Origin: an uncultured Porticoccus sp.
GTDB lineage: Bacteria; Pseudomonadota; Gammaproteobacteria; Pseudomonadales; Porticoccaceae
Length of the DNA stretch: 64,000 nucleotides
Direction of reading: 5' to 3'
Assembly (NCBI GenBank): GCA_905181945.1
Contig: CAJIZZ010000015.1
Span: forward strand, 1 to 64,000
Each line of letters opens with the position of its first letter. Within the stretch, counting starts at the first letter, position 1. A program made the position numbers and the translations under genes. The notes below the pieces were generated by a model, which worked only from the letters and a program-made list of their open reading frames with translations, ran no database searches and was not told the origin of the DNA. This document shows, in pieces, positions 16,548 to 25,687 of the stretch.

Positions 16548-17606
16548 TTAATTAGCAGCGTCGTAAAATAAGTGTTCTGTTTTTGCTGTAGAAAGTTTTC
16601 TATGCAGTGTCTCTTCTTGGCCATGGGGCTCTTCGTGGATTTGATTTTTTTCGGGAACAATACCCAGTCTGTTAAGCAGAGCCATATCCTGATTAGCCTT
16701 AGGGTTAGGGGTGGTAAGCAAAGTTTCACAGTAAAATATAGAATTAGCTCCCGCCATAAATGCTAATGCCTGTAGCTGATCATTCATTTCCTCTCTTCCA
16801 GCAGACAATCTCACATGAGACTTTGGCATCATGATGCGAGCGGCAGCAATAGTCCGGATAAATTCGAAAGGATCCAGGTCCTCCTCTTGATCCAGCGGAG
16901 TTCCTTCAACTTTGACCAACATGTTAATGGGGACTGATTCGGGTTGTTGAGGGAGATTTGCTAGCTGCACCAATAATCCAGCACGGTCACTCTTACCCTC
17001 CCCCATACCCACAATTCCTCCAGCGCAAACTTTCATTCCAGCCTTTCTTACATTACTCAATGTGTTGATGCGATCTGCATAAGTACGAGTAGTGATTACT
17101 TCCCCATAATATTCTGGGGAAGTATCCAGATTATGGTTGTAGTAATCCAATCCGGCATCTGCCAATATTTGTGCCTGAGTTTCCTTTAACATGCCGAGGG
17201 TCATGCAAGTTTCCAGTCCTAAATTTTTTACTTCCTGCACCATTTTTGTAACGTATGGTAAATCTTTATCTTTTGGAGAGCGCCAAGCAGCGCCCATACA
17301 GAAGCGAGTGGCTCCGGCAGCCTTGGCTGCTTTTGCCTCCCCTATTACTTTCTCAACTGCTAACAACTTCTCAGTCTCCAGCCCCGTGTCATAGCGCGCG
17401 CTCTGAGGACAATATTTGCAATCCTCAGGGCAAGCACCTGTCTTAATAGACAGCAAAGTGCTTAGCTGAACCTCGTTAGGATTAAAGTGCTCGCGATGAA
17501 CCATTTGAGCCTGAAACAATAAATCGTTAAATGGTTGCTCAAGCAAATCTAAAGTTTCCTGTCTAGTCCAGTTATGACGCGCAGGGTTTAAATGACTCAC
17601 TGACAT
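16548..17606 (-). CDS. bioB: Biotin synthase
   Basis: The protein has 352 residues and is a radical-SAM enzyme that inserts sulphur into dethiobiotin. The 4Fe-4S cluster ligands are Cys59, Cys63 and Cys66 in [30 protein letters not shown] and GGIVGMGE are the expected SAM-domain motifs, and [15 protein letters not shown] near the end belongs to the cluster-2 region. A strong GAGGGG ribosome-binding site precedes the ATG. It is the first gene of the biotin operon, about 26 bases downstream of the predicted transcription start. Confidence 0.98.
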   Translation of the reverse strand: MSVSHLNPARHNWTRQETLDLLEQPFNDLLFQAQMVHREHFNPNEVQLSTLLSIKTGACPEDCKYCPQSARYDTGLETEKLLAVEKVIGEAKAAKAAGATRFCMGAAWRSPKDKDLPYVTKMVQEVKNLGLETCMTLGMLKETQAQILADAGLDYYNHNLDTSPEYYGEVITTRTYADRINTLSNVRKAGMKVCAGGIVGMGEGKSDRAGLLVQLANLPQQPESVPINMLVKVEGTPLDQEEDLDPFEFIRTIAAARIMMPKSHVRLSAGREEMNDQLQALAFMAGANSIFYCETLLTTPNPKANQDMALLNRLGIVPEKNQIHEEPHGQEETLHRKLSTAKTEHLFYDAAN

Positions 17607-17638
17607 ACAATCCCCTCAAAATGTTCATTTAAGGCTCC

Positions 17639-17666
17639 ATCATAGGCAAGGTTAGATGACTGTCAA
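17639..17666 (-). promoter_or_regulatory. Sigma-70 promoter of the biotin operon
   Basis: On the minus strand TTGACA (17666-17661, perfect -35) is followed after 16 bases by TATGAT (17644-17639, five of six -10 matches). Transcription would start near 17632, leaving a leader of about 26 bases before bioB. The -35 lies inside one arm of the BirA-type operator. Confidence 0.8.
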
Positions 17667-17691
17667 CCAAAAATATAATTTAAGTTAACTA
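17660..17691. promoter_or_regulatory. BirA-type biotin operator
   Basis: The half-sites CTGTCAACC (17660-17668) and AGTTAACTA (17683-17691) are separated by 14 bases. They match the proteobacterial BirA consensus TTGTNAACC-N14/15-GGTTNACAA at about eight and seven of nine positions. The promoter-proximal half covers the bioB -35 element, so binding of biotinyl-AMP-loaded BirA would block RNA polymerase. The distal half also faces the divergent cysE gene, but cysE control by biotin would be unexpected. Confidence 0.75.
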
Positions 17692-17794
17692 TACTAAAAA
17701 TAAAGCTACCCAATCATGTCATGCTATCGTGACTGGAAAAATAACGGTGTAGCCGTGATAATGCTCTAATACTTTATTGATCAAGACTTTAACT

Positions 17795-18586
17795 ATGACT
17801 CAAAATCAGCCTACAGAGCTCCTATGGGAGAAAATACAAACAGGAGCGAGAGGTATTTCTCGCTCTGAGCCGTCTCTACAGGCTTATATGCAGAACGCTA
17901 TCCTGAATCATCGCTCGTTGCTTTCTGCTTTAAGTTTTCTCCTAGCAAACAAACTTCAATGTAAATCGGTCACAGAGTCAGTCCTGCGAGATATATTTGG
18001 TCTTGCCTTCAGTTCTAATATTGAAATTGAAAAAACGATCAGTGACGATATCCAAGCGCTCATTGAGCGTGATTCTGCATGCCATAGTTTTTTATCTGCT
18101 TTTACACATTACAAGGGATTTCACGCGCTGCAAGCATGGAGAGCAGCTCACTGGCTGTGGCATCAAAATAGAAAATCTCTAGCATTTATGCTTCAAAACC
18201 GAATATCAGTAGTATTCGGTGTAGACATTCATCCAGCTGCAAAAATTGGCAAAGGAGTCATGTTTGATCATGCAACAGGAATTGTAGTAGGCGAGACAGC
18301 TGTTATTGAAGATTGTGTTTCTATTTTACAGGGTGTCACCCTGGGAGGTACGGGAAAAGAAGGAGGGGATCGTCACCCAAAAGTTCGCTCCGGTGTTTTA
18401 ATTGGCCCGGGAGCTACGATCCTTGGTAATATTGAAATTGGAGAAGGATCAAAGATTATTGCGGCCAGCGTAGTCTTAAAAGACATACCTCCTCACTCTA
18501 TAGCTTCAGGAGTGCCTGCCGAAGTTATTGATGTGATGAAAACAGACTCTCCTGCAGAAAAAATGGATCAAAGCCTCTCCGGATGA
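17795..18586 (+). CDS. cysE: Serine O-acetyltransferase
   Basis: Started at ATG 17795 the protein has 263 residues, close to E. coli CysE (273). An in-frame TTG at 17777 is a weaker option. CysE acetylates L-serine with acetyl-CoA, the first step of cysteine synthesis. The N-terminal helical SATase domain ([31 protein letters not shown]) leads into left-handed hexapeptide repeats containing [26 protein letters not shown] and [13 protein letters not shown], which form the active site (pieces quoted from 18214-18380). A possible promoter is TGGAAA-N17-GATAAT ending near 17759. It is divergent from bioB. Confidence 0.96.
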   Translation: MTQNQPTELLWEKIQTGARGISRSEPSLQAYMQNAILNHRSLLSALSFLLANKLQCKSVTESVLRDIFGLAFSSNIEIEKTISDDIQALIERDSACHSFLSAFTHYKGFHALQAWRAAHWLWHQNRKSLAFMLQNRISVVFGVDIHPAAKIGKGVMFDHATGIVVGETAVIEDCVSILQGVTLGGTGKEGGDRHPKVRSGVLIGPGATILGNIEIGEGSKIIAASVVLKDIPPHSIASGVPAEVIDVMKTDSPAEKMDQSLSG

Positions 18587-18594
18587 CCATCCGG
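18579..18594 (+). terminator. Weak hairpin at the end of cysE
   Basis: CCGGAT and ATCCGG pair across a GACC loop and overlap the cysE stop codon. The following CCTATTCTTT is only moderately T-rich, so termination would be partial. Confidence 0.4.
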
Positions 18595-18685
18595 CCTATT
18601 CTTTACAGGTAAAAATAATATTTTTTTATTCACATAAACAAAAGACAACGATAAAATGCAGCCCACCCAATCAATAGGAAAAATC

Positions 18686-18913
18686 ATGGAACGCCCAGAA
18701 GTAACAGTAGGTGACTATATCATCCTCAAAGGATACGAAGAGGACCCCGGCATGGAAGCCCATATTTTCAAAATAGAAGAAGATGGTGTTTTATTTGTTG
18801 GCTATCATGCGTATAGCATCAGAACAACAAAAGCTCACGCGTATTGGAATGATTCTTATTGGCAGGTAACGAAAGCTAAGTATGGTAAAAAAAGCGCTGG
18901 TATTCGTTTTTAA
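18686..18913 (+). CDS. Small protein of unknown function
   Basis: The open frame begins at ATG 18656, but the ATG at 18686 has a TAGGAAA ribosome-binding site 5-7 bases upstream and is preferred, giving 75 residues. The sequence is soluble, rich in aromatic residues (YWNDSYWQV) and strand-forming stretches (VGDYIILKGY, AHIFKIEEDGVLFVGYHAYSI), suggesting a small SH3-like beta-barrel. It follows cysE by 99 bases on the same strand and is convergent with amiC. I know of no assigned role. Confidence 0.7.
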   Translation: MERPEVTVGDYIILKGYEEDPGMEAHIFKIEEDGVLFVGYHAYSIRTTKAHAYWNDSYWQVTKAKYGKKSAGIRF

Positions 18914-18967
18914 TGCTTCTACTACCACAGCCCCAAGCACGGAAACTTCATGCCTCTACTGCATGTT

Positions 18968-20302
18968 CTATACGTCAGGAATTTTTAGGCGCTGTCCAAT
19001 ATTGATCTGACTGTTATTCAATCCATTATGTTTTAGTAACTTTTTTATTGAAATCTTATAGCGCTTAGCAATCCGATAGACTGTATCGCCAGAAGCAACA
19101 ATATAAATTTTTGGCCCATGAACCCTAGATTTCTCTGATGCCAACAAGGTATCAACAGGGGGGTTAGTAGAAAAATATCGAGTCACCCCCTTAAATATCG
19201 CATGGGCCATTTTTTTCTGGTAGTTTTTGGTGGCCAATTTCTTTGCCTCTGAAGGATTCGAAATAAATCCTGTCTCTACAAGAATGGATGGGATATCCGC
19301 AGATTTCAGAACCACAAAACCTGCTTCCTCCACCTTTTTTTTGTGCAATTTTGCTATACTGCCTATAGATTTAAGTACTGAAGTTCCAAGGACCAAGCTG
19401 TTGCTTAATGTAGCCGTCATAGATAAATCCAATAGAACGCTGGCTAGCATATGATCTTTGTCATCAAGGCTAACACTGCCAGAACCTCCAATCAGATCAG
19501 TACGATTTTCTCGGCTCGCTAGGTAGCGAGCAGTTTCACTGCTGGCACCACTGCGAGATAGTATAAACACTGAAGCCCCGCTTGCATTTGGTTTATTGAA
19601 TGCATCAGCATGGATAGAGATGAATATATCTGCACGCTTTTTGTGAGCAATACTAGTACGCTTACGTAAGGGAATATAATAATCGCCGCCTCGAATCAAA
19701 ACACCCTTATAGCCACGTTTTTTATCAAGTAATTTTTTTAATTCACGCCCAATAGCCAAAACTACATGCTTTTCCAGAAGACGCTTTGGCCCAATAGCTC
19801 CAGGGTCTTCACCTCCATGCCCGGCATCAATAGCAACCACAACATCCCTATGATTATTTTTAAGGAGGGCAATAGAGGCTGGCTTGGTCGATTTTTTATT
19901 CTGATCATAAAGATCCACCACCAATCTATCGCTATATTGTTCATTGGGGCCAAGAATAAAAGCTTTAGGATAGAGCGGTTTTTTTAAATCAAGAACAATT
20001 CTAAGGTTATTCTTTCCCATTGTGCTGCTTCGAAGCGAACTTATGGGCATTAAAGAGAAATCAAGTTTTGTTGTTTGCACGCCCAAGGTGGTATCTTGGA
20101 TGTCTATTATCAGACGATCGGGGCTCGTTAGTGGCACTATTTTATATTTAACCGATTCGCTCAGATCAAACACCAATCGAGTATGATCTGGCGCTCTCCA
20201 TACCCTTACATCATCAACTGTTGCAGCAGAAAGAATTAAAGGTGTGGCCAAAAATATTAAGGCCAGACCACCATAAAATATGTTATAAAATTTAGAAATC
20301 AA
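18968..20302 (-). CDS. amiC: N-acetylmuramoyl-L-alanine amidase with AMIN and LysM domains
   Basis: The protein has 444 residues. A signal peptide ends near LILSA, followed by an AMIN septal-targeting domain (about 28-130), an Amidase_3 zinc domain (about 155-375) and one C-terminal LysM repeat (about 395-441). Zinc and catalytic residues are visible: His in AIDAGHGGEDPGAIG, Glu in LLEKHVV, His in FISIHADAF, Glu in ILVETGFISN. It cleaves the amide bond between muramic acid and the stem peptide during daughter-cell separation. It overlaps tsaE by 11 bases, the usual order. The LysM makes it AmiB-like in domain content; amiB is an equally fair name. mutL, its common downstream neighbour, is absent. 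Confidence 0.93.
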   Translation of the reverse strand: MISKFYNIFYGGLALIFLATPLILSAATVDDVRVWRAPDHTRLVFDLSESVKYKIVPLTSPDRLIIDIQDTTLGVQTTKLDFSLMPISSLRSSTMGKNNLRIVLDLKKPLYPKAFILGPNEQYSDRLVVDLYDQNKKSTKPASIALLKNNHRDVVVAIDAGHGGEDPGAIGPKRLLEKHVVLAIGRELKKLLDKKRGYKGVLIRGGDYYIPLRKRTSIAHKKRADIFISIHADAFNKPNASGASVFILSRSGASSETARYLASRENRTDLIGGSGSVSLDDKDHMLASVLLDLSMTATLSNSLVLGTSVLKSIGSIAKLHKKKVEEAGFVVLKSADIPSILVETGFISNPSEAKKLATKNYQKKMAHAIFKGVTRYFSTNPPVDTLLASEKSRVHGPKIYIVASGDTVYRIAKRYKISIKKLLKHNGLNNSQINIGQRLKIPDV

Positions 20303-20807
20303 GCTGATTTTCTCTATCTGATGCCAAGTGAGCCAGTAGTAAATCGCCCATGTCAGTCTCAGAGCATATTTTTATTTCTCGGCCTTCATGTGTCGCAATT
20401 ATACTTATTTGCAAATCAGCCATGGGCAGGAATCCATGGCCTCGCTCTGGCCATTCGACCAAACAACAACCACTTTGATGAAAATAGTCCCTGATACCAA
20501 AAAATTCTAATTCCTCAGCAGAGCCCAATCGATATAAGTCAAAATGGTGCACCTTCAAAAGTCCCTGGTCATATGATTCTACCAATGTGTAAGTGGGACT
20601 TTTAACAACACCATCATAACCAAAAGCCTGAAGAATGCCTCGACAAATTGTGGTTTTTCCTGCCCCAAGATCACCACCAAGAAAAATTAATGCAGTTTTT
20701 GGTTCCGGACCAACAAATATATAGGAGAGCAAGCTATGGCCAAGCCATTTGCCGAATTCGATCATATCCACCTCACGAGGCAATACTCCTACAAAAAAAT
20801 GTCTCAT
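20292..20807 (-). CDS. tsaE: tRNA N6-threonylcarbamoyladenosine biosynthesis ATPase TsaE
   Basis: The protein has 171 residues. The Walker A motif is FLGGDLGAGKTTICRG, then SPTYTLVESY, HHFDLYRLGSAEELEFFGIRDY and LVEWPERG, all family hallmarks. TsaE is the ATPase that, with TsaB and TsaD, makes t6A37 in ANN-decoding tRNAs. It is cotranscribed with amiC. nnrE (yjeF), which precedes tsaE in many relatives, is missing here; queG faces it across 140 bases. Confidence 0.96.
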   Translation of the reverse strand: MRHFFVGVLPREVDMIEFGKWLGHSLLSYIFVGPEPKTALIFLGGDLGAGKTTICRGILQAFGYDGVVKSPTYTLVESYDQGLLKVHHFDLYRLGSAEELEFFGIRDYFHQSGCCLVEWPERGHGFLPMADLQISIIATHEGREIKICSETDMGDLLLAHLASDRENQLDF

Positions 20808-20947
20808 TGTTTATTCACCAGTTAACTCAGTTGGTGGCTGAAGAGACTGCTTGAATGTAATACTAGATAAAAATTTATACATAAAATTCCACTTGTTAGG
20901 CAAATATCTGGCAAAATTATACGCTAACTTCAAATAGCTAATCGATC

Positions 20948-22075
20948 ATGCAGCTTAAAATACCACAATTAGATTATATACACCTTGCAAGGCAAATTAA
21001 GCTATGGGGGGAGGAATTAGGATTTCAACAAGTAGCTATCACAGATATTGATCTAAAGAAGACAGGGGAAAAACTCAATAAATGGCTTGAAAGTGGCTAT
21101 CAGGGGAATATGGACTGGATGGCAGCTCATGGAGAGAAGCGCTACCACCCAGAGCAGCTGCTGCCCGGCACATGTTCTGTGATAACTGTAAGAATGAATT
21201 ACCTGCCTGCTGATAGCAATATGATTGCAATACTCAAAGATGCTGATAAAGCTTACATTTCTCGTTATGCTTTGGGCCGAGATTATCATAAAGTGGTTCG
21301 CCAGCGACTAAAGATGCTAAGTAAAAAAATTCAAGAGGTGGCTCCAGAAAGCATCATCCAAAGACCTTATGTAGACAGTGCTCCTGTGATGGAAAAACCT
21401 TTGGCGGAAAAAGCTGGTCTTGGATGGATGGGAAAAAATACATTAATAATTAACAGCGAGGGAGGATCTTGGTTTTTTCTTGGTGAGATATATACAAGCC
21501 TACCCTTACCGTCAGATCAATCAACAGAGGTAGATCAATGTGGTGAGTGCAAGGCATGCATCAAAGTGTGCCCTACAGACGCGTTTCCCGAACCGTATGT
21601 ACTTAATGCAAAACGATGTATCTCTTATTTAACTATTGAACACAAGGGCAGTATCCCCGAAGAATTCCGTCAGCCTATGGGCAATCGGGTGTTCGGGTGT
21701 GATGATTGCCAAGCAGTTTGCCCTTGGAATAAAGAAGCCAAGCCTACAAATGAAAGAGATTTCTCACCACGTCACAATCTAGATAATCGCGAACTTGCCG
21801 AATTGTTTCTTTGGACAGAAAAGGAATTTTTGCAGTATACCGAAGGTTCTCCAATCAGGCGCATTGGTTACGAGCGATGGCTGAGAAATTTAGCAATTGG
21901 GTTGGGCAATGCGCCAACCTCAGAAAAAACTATTAACTCCTTGGAGGCAAGACAGGATTTTCCTTCAAGCTTGGTTCAAGAGCATGTTTTATGGGCCTTA
22001 GATCAACACAAAGAGAGGGGAGGAAAAAGGAAAAGACGTCAGCGAAAAATATCTAGCTCGCCTATTAAACCTTAG
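20948..22075 (+). CDS. queG: Epoxyqueuosine reductase
   Basis: The protein has 375 residues and performs the last step of queuosine synthesis in tRNA, reducing epoxyqueuosine with a cobalamin cofactor and two 4Fe-4S clusters. The clusters are visible as CGECKACIKVCP and, further on, CISYL together with FGCDDCQAVCPW. RPYVDSAPVMEKPLAEKAGLGWMGKNT (in two pieces from 21360) is the conserved cobalamin-region segment. The Lys/Arg-rich tail is longer than usual. Its position divergent from tsaE-amiC is the common proteobacterial arrangement. Confidence 0.97.
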   Translation: MQLKIPQLDYIHLARQIKLWGEELGFQQVAITDIDLKKTGEKLNKWLESGYQGNMDWMAAHGEKRYHPEQLLPGTCSVITVRMNYLPADSNMIAILKDADKAYISRYALGRDYHKVVRQRLKMLSKKIQEVAPESIIQRPYVDSAPVMEKPLAEKAGLGWMGKNTLIINSEGGSWFFLGEIYTSLPLPSDQSTEVDQCGECKACIKVCPTDAFPEPYVLNAKRCISYLTIEHKGSIPEEFRQPMGNRVFGCDDCQAVCPWNKEAKPTNERDFSPRHNLDNRELAELFLWTEKEFLQYTEGSPIRRIGYERWLRNLAIGLGNAPTSEKTINSLEARQDFPSSLVQEHVLWALDQHKERGGKRKRRQRKISSSPIKP

Positions 22076-22130
22076 GCATATTTTGATACTTTGGACGCTT
22101 AGATTCAATAATCTCTCGTGTTTTTTAACC

Positions 22131-22673
22131 TTAAGCTTTTTCTGGCACATTAAAAAATAGGTGCCGATAGTGCCTTAACTCCGCAATAGAATCTTTTATG
22201 TCGTCCATAGCTAAATGAGAGCTTTGCTTTTTGAACCCCTCCAGTATCTCTGGTCGCCAACGCTTAGCAATCTCGTTAATACTACTTACGTCCAGATTAC
22301 GATAATGAAAAAAAGCTTCTAGCGTCGGCATTTGTCGTGACAAAAAACGACGGTCCTGACAAATTGAATTACCACACATCGGGGAAACCCCAGAATTTAC
22401 GAATTGCTCTAAAAATATAATCGTATCACGCTCCGCCTCTTCAAGAGATACCTTGCTGCTACGCACTCGTTCCGTTAATCCCGACCGATGATGCTGCCGA
22501 GTGTTCCATTCATCCATACCTTCAAGTGCTTCATTTGTCTGATTTATGGCAAAAATGGGGCCTTCGCCGAGAATATTAAGATCTTTATCGGTAACAATGG
22601 TGGCAATTTCAATAATGACATCATTGATGGTATCCAGCCCTGTCATTTCAAGGTCTATCCATATGAGGTTCAT
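22131..22673 (-). CDS. orn: Oligoribonuclease
   Basis: Starting at ATG 22673 gives 180 residues beginning [14 protein letters not shown], matching the family; an upstream ATG at 22706 would add 11 residues. DEDDh catalytic residues are recognisable: Asp and Glu in [10 protein letters not shown], Asp in [12 protein letters not shown], His and Asp in [13 protein letters not shown]. Orn degrades two- to five-nucleotide RNAs to mononucleotides and is often essential. It is convergent with queG (gap 55 bases) and divergent from rsgA, its usual neighbour. Confidence 0.96.
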   Translation of the reverse strand: MNLIWIDLEMTGLDTINDVIIEIATIVTDKDLNILGEGPIFAINQTNEALEGMDEWNTRQHHRSGLTERVRSSKVSLEEAERDTIIFLEQFVNSGVSPMCGNSICQDRRFLSRQMPTLEAFFHYRNLDVSSINEIAKRWRPEILEGFKKQSSHLAMDDIKDSIAELRHYRHLFFNVPEKA

Positions 22674-22892
22674 TGAATCTTTTTTTGTTTTATTGATACT
22701 ATTCATTATTATCTACGCCATTCGTTAGATTTTTGCCACATTTTTAAAATAATTCATCCTTCAAGAATCCTGATCTGCAATATTCCGTTTCTGTCACTCT
22801 ACGCCTATATGCTATATCCTTAGCGCCTAGCAAGCCAGCAATGATCATATTATTGTTGGCTATTAATAAGTCATGGGTCGGAAGGAAGAATA

Positions 22893-23906
22893 TTGACAAA
22901 ACGCCAACTAACCAAGCAGCAACGCCGGCGAATTGAACAGAATCAAGCGAATGCAGGCACTGAAATCAATACCCAGCAGGAGGCTACCGGAGGGAAGGCT
23001 GATGATGCTGATCTAGAACGATATGGTGTCGTCATTGCCAGCTACGGAGCTCAGGTTGATGTTGAAGCTATAGATATTTCAAAAAAAATCGTTCGACGAT
23101 GCCACCTAAGGGCCAATCTACCCACAATTGTTTCTGGCGACAAAGTCACCTGGAAAGATAGTGGTACCCATGGCGTTGTTATTGCTCAGTACCCTAGAAA
23201 ATCTGAACTTTGCCGGCCTGATAATCGAGGAAATCTTCGCCCTGTAGCGGCCAATATTGATAGGATAGCTATTGTTATAGCTCCTTATCCGGAACCACAT
23301 ACAAATCTTATTGATAGATACCTAGTCGCAGCTGAACATCAAGCCATACAGCCCCTAATCATCCTAAATAAAGCTGATCAAATAGAGCAAGAAAATTTAG
23401 AATCACTGATTTCTCTGGCTAAAAATTATGAAAAAATAGGGTATGACTATTTCTTAGTTTCTGCTAAAGATGGGGTTGGCATGAAGGAATTTGAAGCCTA
23501 CCTGAGGGGGCTCACCAGTGTGTTTGTAGGTCAATCTGGAGTAGGAAAATCTTCTTTGCTTAATAGACTGTCTCCTGAAATCAATGTCGCTGTAGGCGGC
23601 TTATCCAAATCAAAAGAAAAGGGCACACATACAACAACCACTTCCAGGCTTTTTCATCTCCCTAGCGGAGGTGATGTTATTGACTCTCCAGGAATACGTG
23701 AATTTGGATTGTGGCACCTAAAGCCCGATGCAATTGCAGAAGGATTTATAGAATTTTTAGCCTATCTTGGAAAATGCAGATTTCGTAACTGCCGTCACCA
23801 ACATGAGCCAGATTGTGCGCTAATTGAAGCAATTAGTGCTGGAAAAATACAGCGAGCAAGATTTGAGAGCTATTTGCATATGGTTAGCAGCCTTAAAGAT
23901 GGGTAG
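22893..23906 (+). CDS. rsgA: Small ribosomal subunit biogenesis GTPase RsgA
   Basis: The protein has 337 residues. It uses a TTG start supported by a GGAAGGAAG ribosome-binding site just upstream and by the typical N-terminus TKRQLTKQQRRRIEQNQ. The order is an OB-fold (about 40-105), a circularly permuted GTPase domain (NKAD, then SVFVGQSGVGKSSLLNRL, then DSPGIREFGL) and a C-terminal zinc finger (CRFRNCRHQHEPDCAL). It matures the 30S subunit in a GTP-dependent way. Confidence 0.97.
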   Translation: MTKRQLTKQQRRRIEQNQANAGTEINTQQEATGGKADDADLERYGVVIASYGAQVDVEAIDISKKIVRRCHLRANLPTIVSGDKVTWKDSGTHGVVIAQYPRKSELCRPDNRGNLRPVAANIDRIAIVIAPYPEPHTNLIDRYLVAAEHQAIQPLIILNKADQIEQENLESLISLAKNYEKIGYDYFLVSAKDGVGMKEFEAYLRGLTSVFVGQSGVGKSSLLNRLSPEINVAVGGLSKSKEKGTHTTTTSRLFHLPSGGDVIDSPGIREFGLWHLKPDAIAEGFIEFLAYLGKCRFRNCRHQHEPDCALIEAISAGKIQRARFESYLHMVSSLKDG

Positions 23907-23955
23907 CTGGGTCCTAAAAAAATTTTCAATTATAAGAATTCCTGAGATGGAATAG

Positions 23956-23990
23956 ATCTTGTAGGGTGATATAATTATGCTTTACAAGAT
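23956..23990 (+). promoter_or_regulatory. -10 element inside a perfect dyad, upstream of the sulfurtransferase-psd pair
   Basis: TATAAT lies at 23970-23975. ATCTTGTA (23956-23963) and TACAAGAT (23983-23990) form a perfect 8-base inverted repeat with a 19-base spacer whose centre falls on the -10 hexamer. No good -35 is seen (best ATGGAA at 17 bases). The left arm would not be transcribed, so the dyad looks like a DNA operator rather than an RNA hairpin. Confidence 0.5.
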
Positions 23991-24015
23991 TCACGCGACA
24001 TAGCAGAGGGCTAGT

Positions 24016-24822
24016 ATGCCAAAGACATATAACTTAATAGAGTCAGAATCTTTAAGTGAGCGGCTCAATGAGCCCAATCTCTTAATTGTAGATTTATGCA
24101 ATGATGCTCTTTATAGTCGAAAGCATATACCTGGGGCCGTCCATGTTTCACCAAAAACACTTATGGCTGGATCTTTTCCTACACCCAACATGCTCCCATC
24201 AATAGAGCAAATTTCAGCTATAATTAACAGCATTGGTCTCACTGAAGAAAAGCATGTAATCGCCTATGATGATGAAGGTGGAGGCTGGGCTGGGAGATTT
24301 CTGTGGACTCTTGATGTAATAGGACACAAAAATTGGTCATATCTAAATGGCGGCCTTATTGCATGGCATAACGAAGGCCACCCAACGACAGCTGACGTTC
24401 CTGTCATCAAAACAACTCATCGCGATCTTGTGATTGATCGCTCACCTATTGTAGATGCTGAAGAAATTATGCGGTCTCTAGAGGGCGCTCAACTACAGAT
24501 TTGGGATGCTAGAAGTGAAGGGGAGTATACTGGAATCACTCTATACGCCGAAAAAGGTGGTCATATCCCAGGTGCAATCCATTGTGAGTGGACCAACATG
24601 ATGGATTTTCAACGGAATCAACGTATTCGTAATGATGCGCTAACAAGGCTTGAAGATTTAGGTATTTCTCAAAAGAAGCCAACAATTACTCATTGTCAAT
24701 CGCATCATCGCTCTGGGTTCACATATATGCTTGGAAGAATCTTAGGGTTTGAGAGTATCCGTGCTTACGACGGATCTTGGGCTGAATGGGGAAACCACCC
24801 ACACACTCCTGTAGAAATATAA
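24016..24822 (+). CDS. Rhodanese-type sulfurtransferase (two domains)
   Basis: The protein has 268 residues with two rhodanese modules, the layout of thiosulfate and 3-mercaptopyruvate sulfurtransferases. The first module has HIPGAVHVSPK and YDDEGGGWAGRFLWTLD. The second has WDARSEGEYTG and the active-site loop THCQSHHRSGFTYMLG with the catalytic Cys. The loop differs from classical CRKGVT and CGSGVT loops, so the donor cannot be named. It lies 4 bases before psd and is clearly cotranscribed with it. Confidence 0.9.
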   Translation: MPKTYNLIESESLSERLNEPNLLIVDLCNDALYSRKHIPGAVHVSPKTLMAGSFPTPNMLPSIEQISAIINSIGLTEEKHVIAYDDEGGGWAGRFLWTLDVIGHKNWSYLNGGLIAWHNEGHPTTADVPVIKTTHRDLVIDRSPIVDAEEIMRSLEGAQLQIWDARSEGEYTGITLYAEKGGHIPGAIHCEWTNMMDFQRNQRIRNDALTRLEDLGISQKKPTITHCQSHHRSGFTYMLGRILGFESIRAYDGSWAEWGNHPHTPVEI

Positions 24823-24826
24823 ACAT

Positions 24827-25687
24827 ATGAATAATTTACGTTCAGAATGGTTTGCTGCACTTCAGCGGATACTTCCACAGCATACATTATCTCGGATTGG
24901 TTCATTTTTGGCTGAAGCCAAAAACCCTTGGCTGAAAAATTTATTAATTAATCTATTCATCAGAGTCTATGATATCAACCTAGATGAAGCAAAGTCAGCC
25001 TCACCGAATGAGTATCAAAATTTTAATGATTTTTTTACTCGAGCTCTAAAGGAAGATGCTAGACCAGTTAACAGTAATGATGCTGTTATCGTCTGTCCAG
25101 TTGATGGGATGGTTAGCCAAATGGGGGCTATTCGAGAAGGGAATATTTTCCAAGCCAAAGGAAAATACTTCTCTTCCTCCTCATTGCTTGGCGCTGATGA
25201 TGAGGACAGTAGGCGCTTCCTTAACGGCGATTTTATTACAATCTACCTATCACCAAAAGACTACCATCGGGTTCATATGCCAATCGATGGAGAGCTGCTC
25301 TACACGCGCTATATTCCTGGCAAACTTTTCTCTGTTAATCTCACAACCACTAAACATATAGATGGTTTGTTTGCAAAAAATGAGCGGTTAGTCTGTATAT
25401 TTAAAACTCCAGCTGGACTTTGTGCTGTGGTCTTGGTTGGAGCAATGATGGTAGCCGGAATAGAATCAGTGTGGCATGGGCACTATCATCCTAACACTTT
25501 AGTTATTAATCAATTCGACTCACAGAATGTTAGGCTAAAGAAAGGTGAAGAAATGGGGCGCTTTAAATTTGGCTCTACAGTAATCGTAATGTTTGAGCCC
25601 AACAAAACAGCATGGTCAGAAAAATACATGCCTGGATCAACTACCCATTTTGGCGAGATAATGACAACTCATGTACAGCATCAATAA
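24827..25687 (+). CDS. psd: Phosphatidylserine decarboxylase proenzyme
   Basis: The protein has 286 residues. It decarboxylates phosphatidylserine to phosphatidylethanolamine at the inner membrane. The proenzyme cuts itself at the conserved motif, here [12 protein letters not shown], where the Ser becomes the pyruvoyl group of the small subunit. [37 protein letters not shown] and [12 protein letters not shown] are further family motifs. The 3' end overlaps that of convergent hemE by 47 bases. Confidence 0.97.
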   Translation: MNNLRSEWFAALQRILPQHTLSRIGSFLAEAKNPWLKNLLINLFIRVYDINLDEAKSASPNEYQNFNDFFTRALKEDARPVNSNDAVIVCPVDGMVSQMGAIREGNIFQAKGKYFSSSSLLGADDEDSRRFLNGDFITIYLSPKDYHRVHMPIDGELLYTRYIPGKLFSVNLTTTKHIDGLFAKNERLVCIFKTPAGLCAVVLVGAMMVAGIESVWHGHYHPNTLVINQFDSQNVRLKKGEEMGRFKFGSTVIVMFEPNKTAWSEKYMPGSTTHFGEIMTTHVQHQ

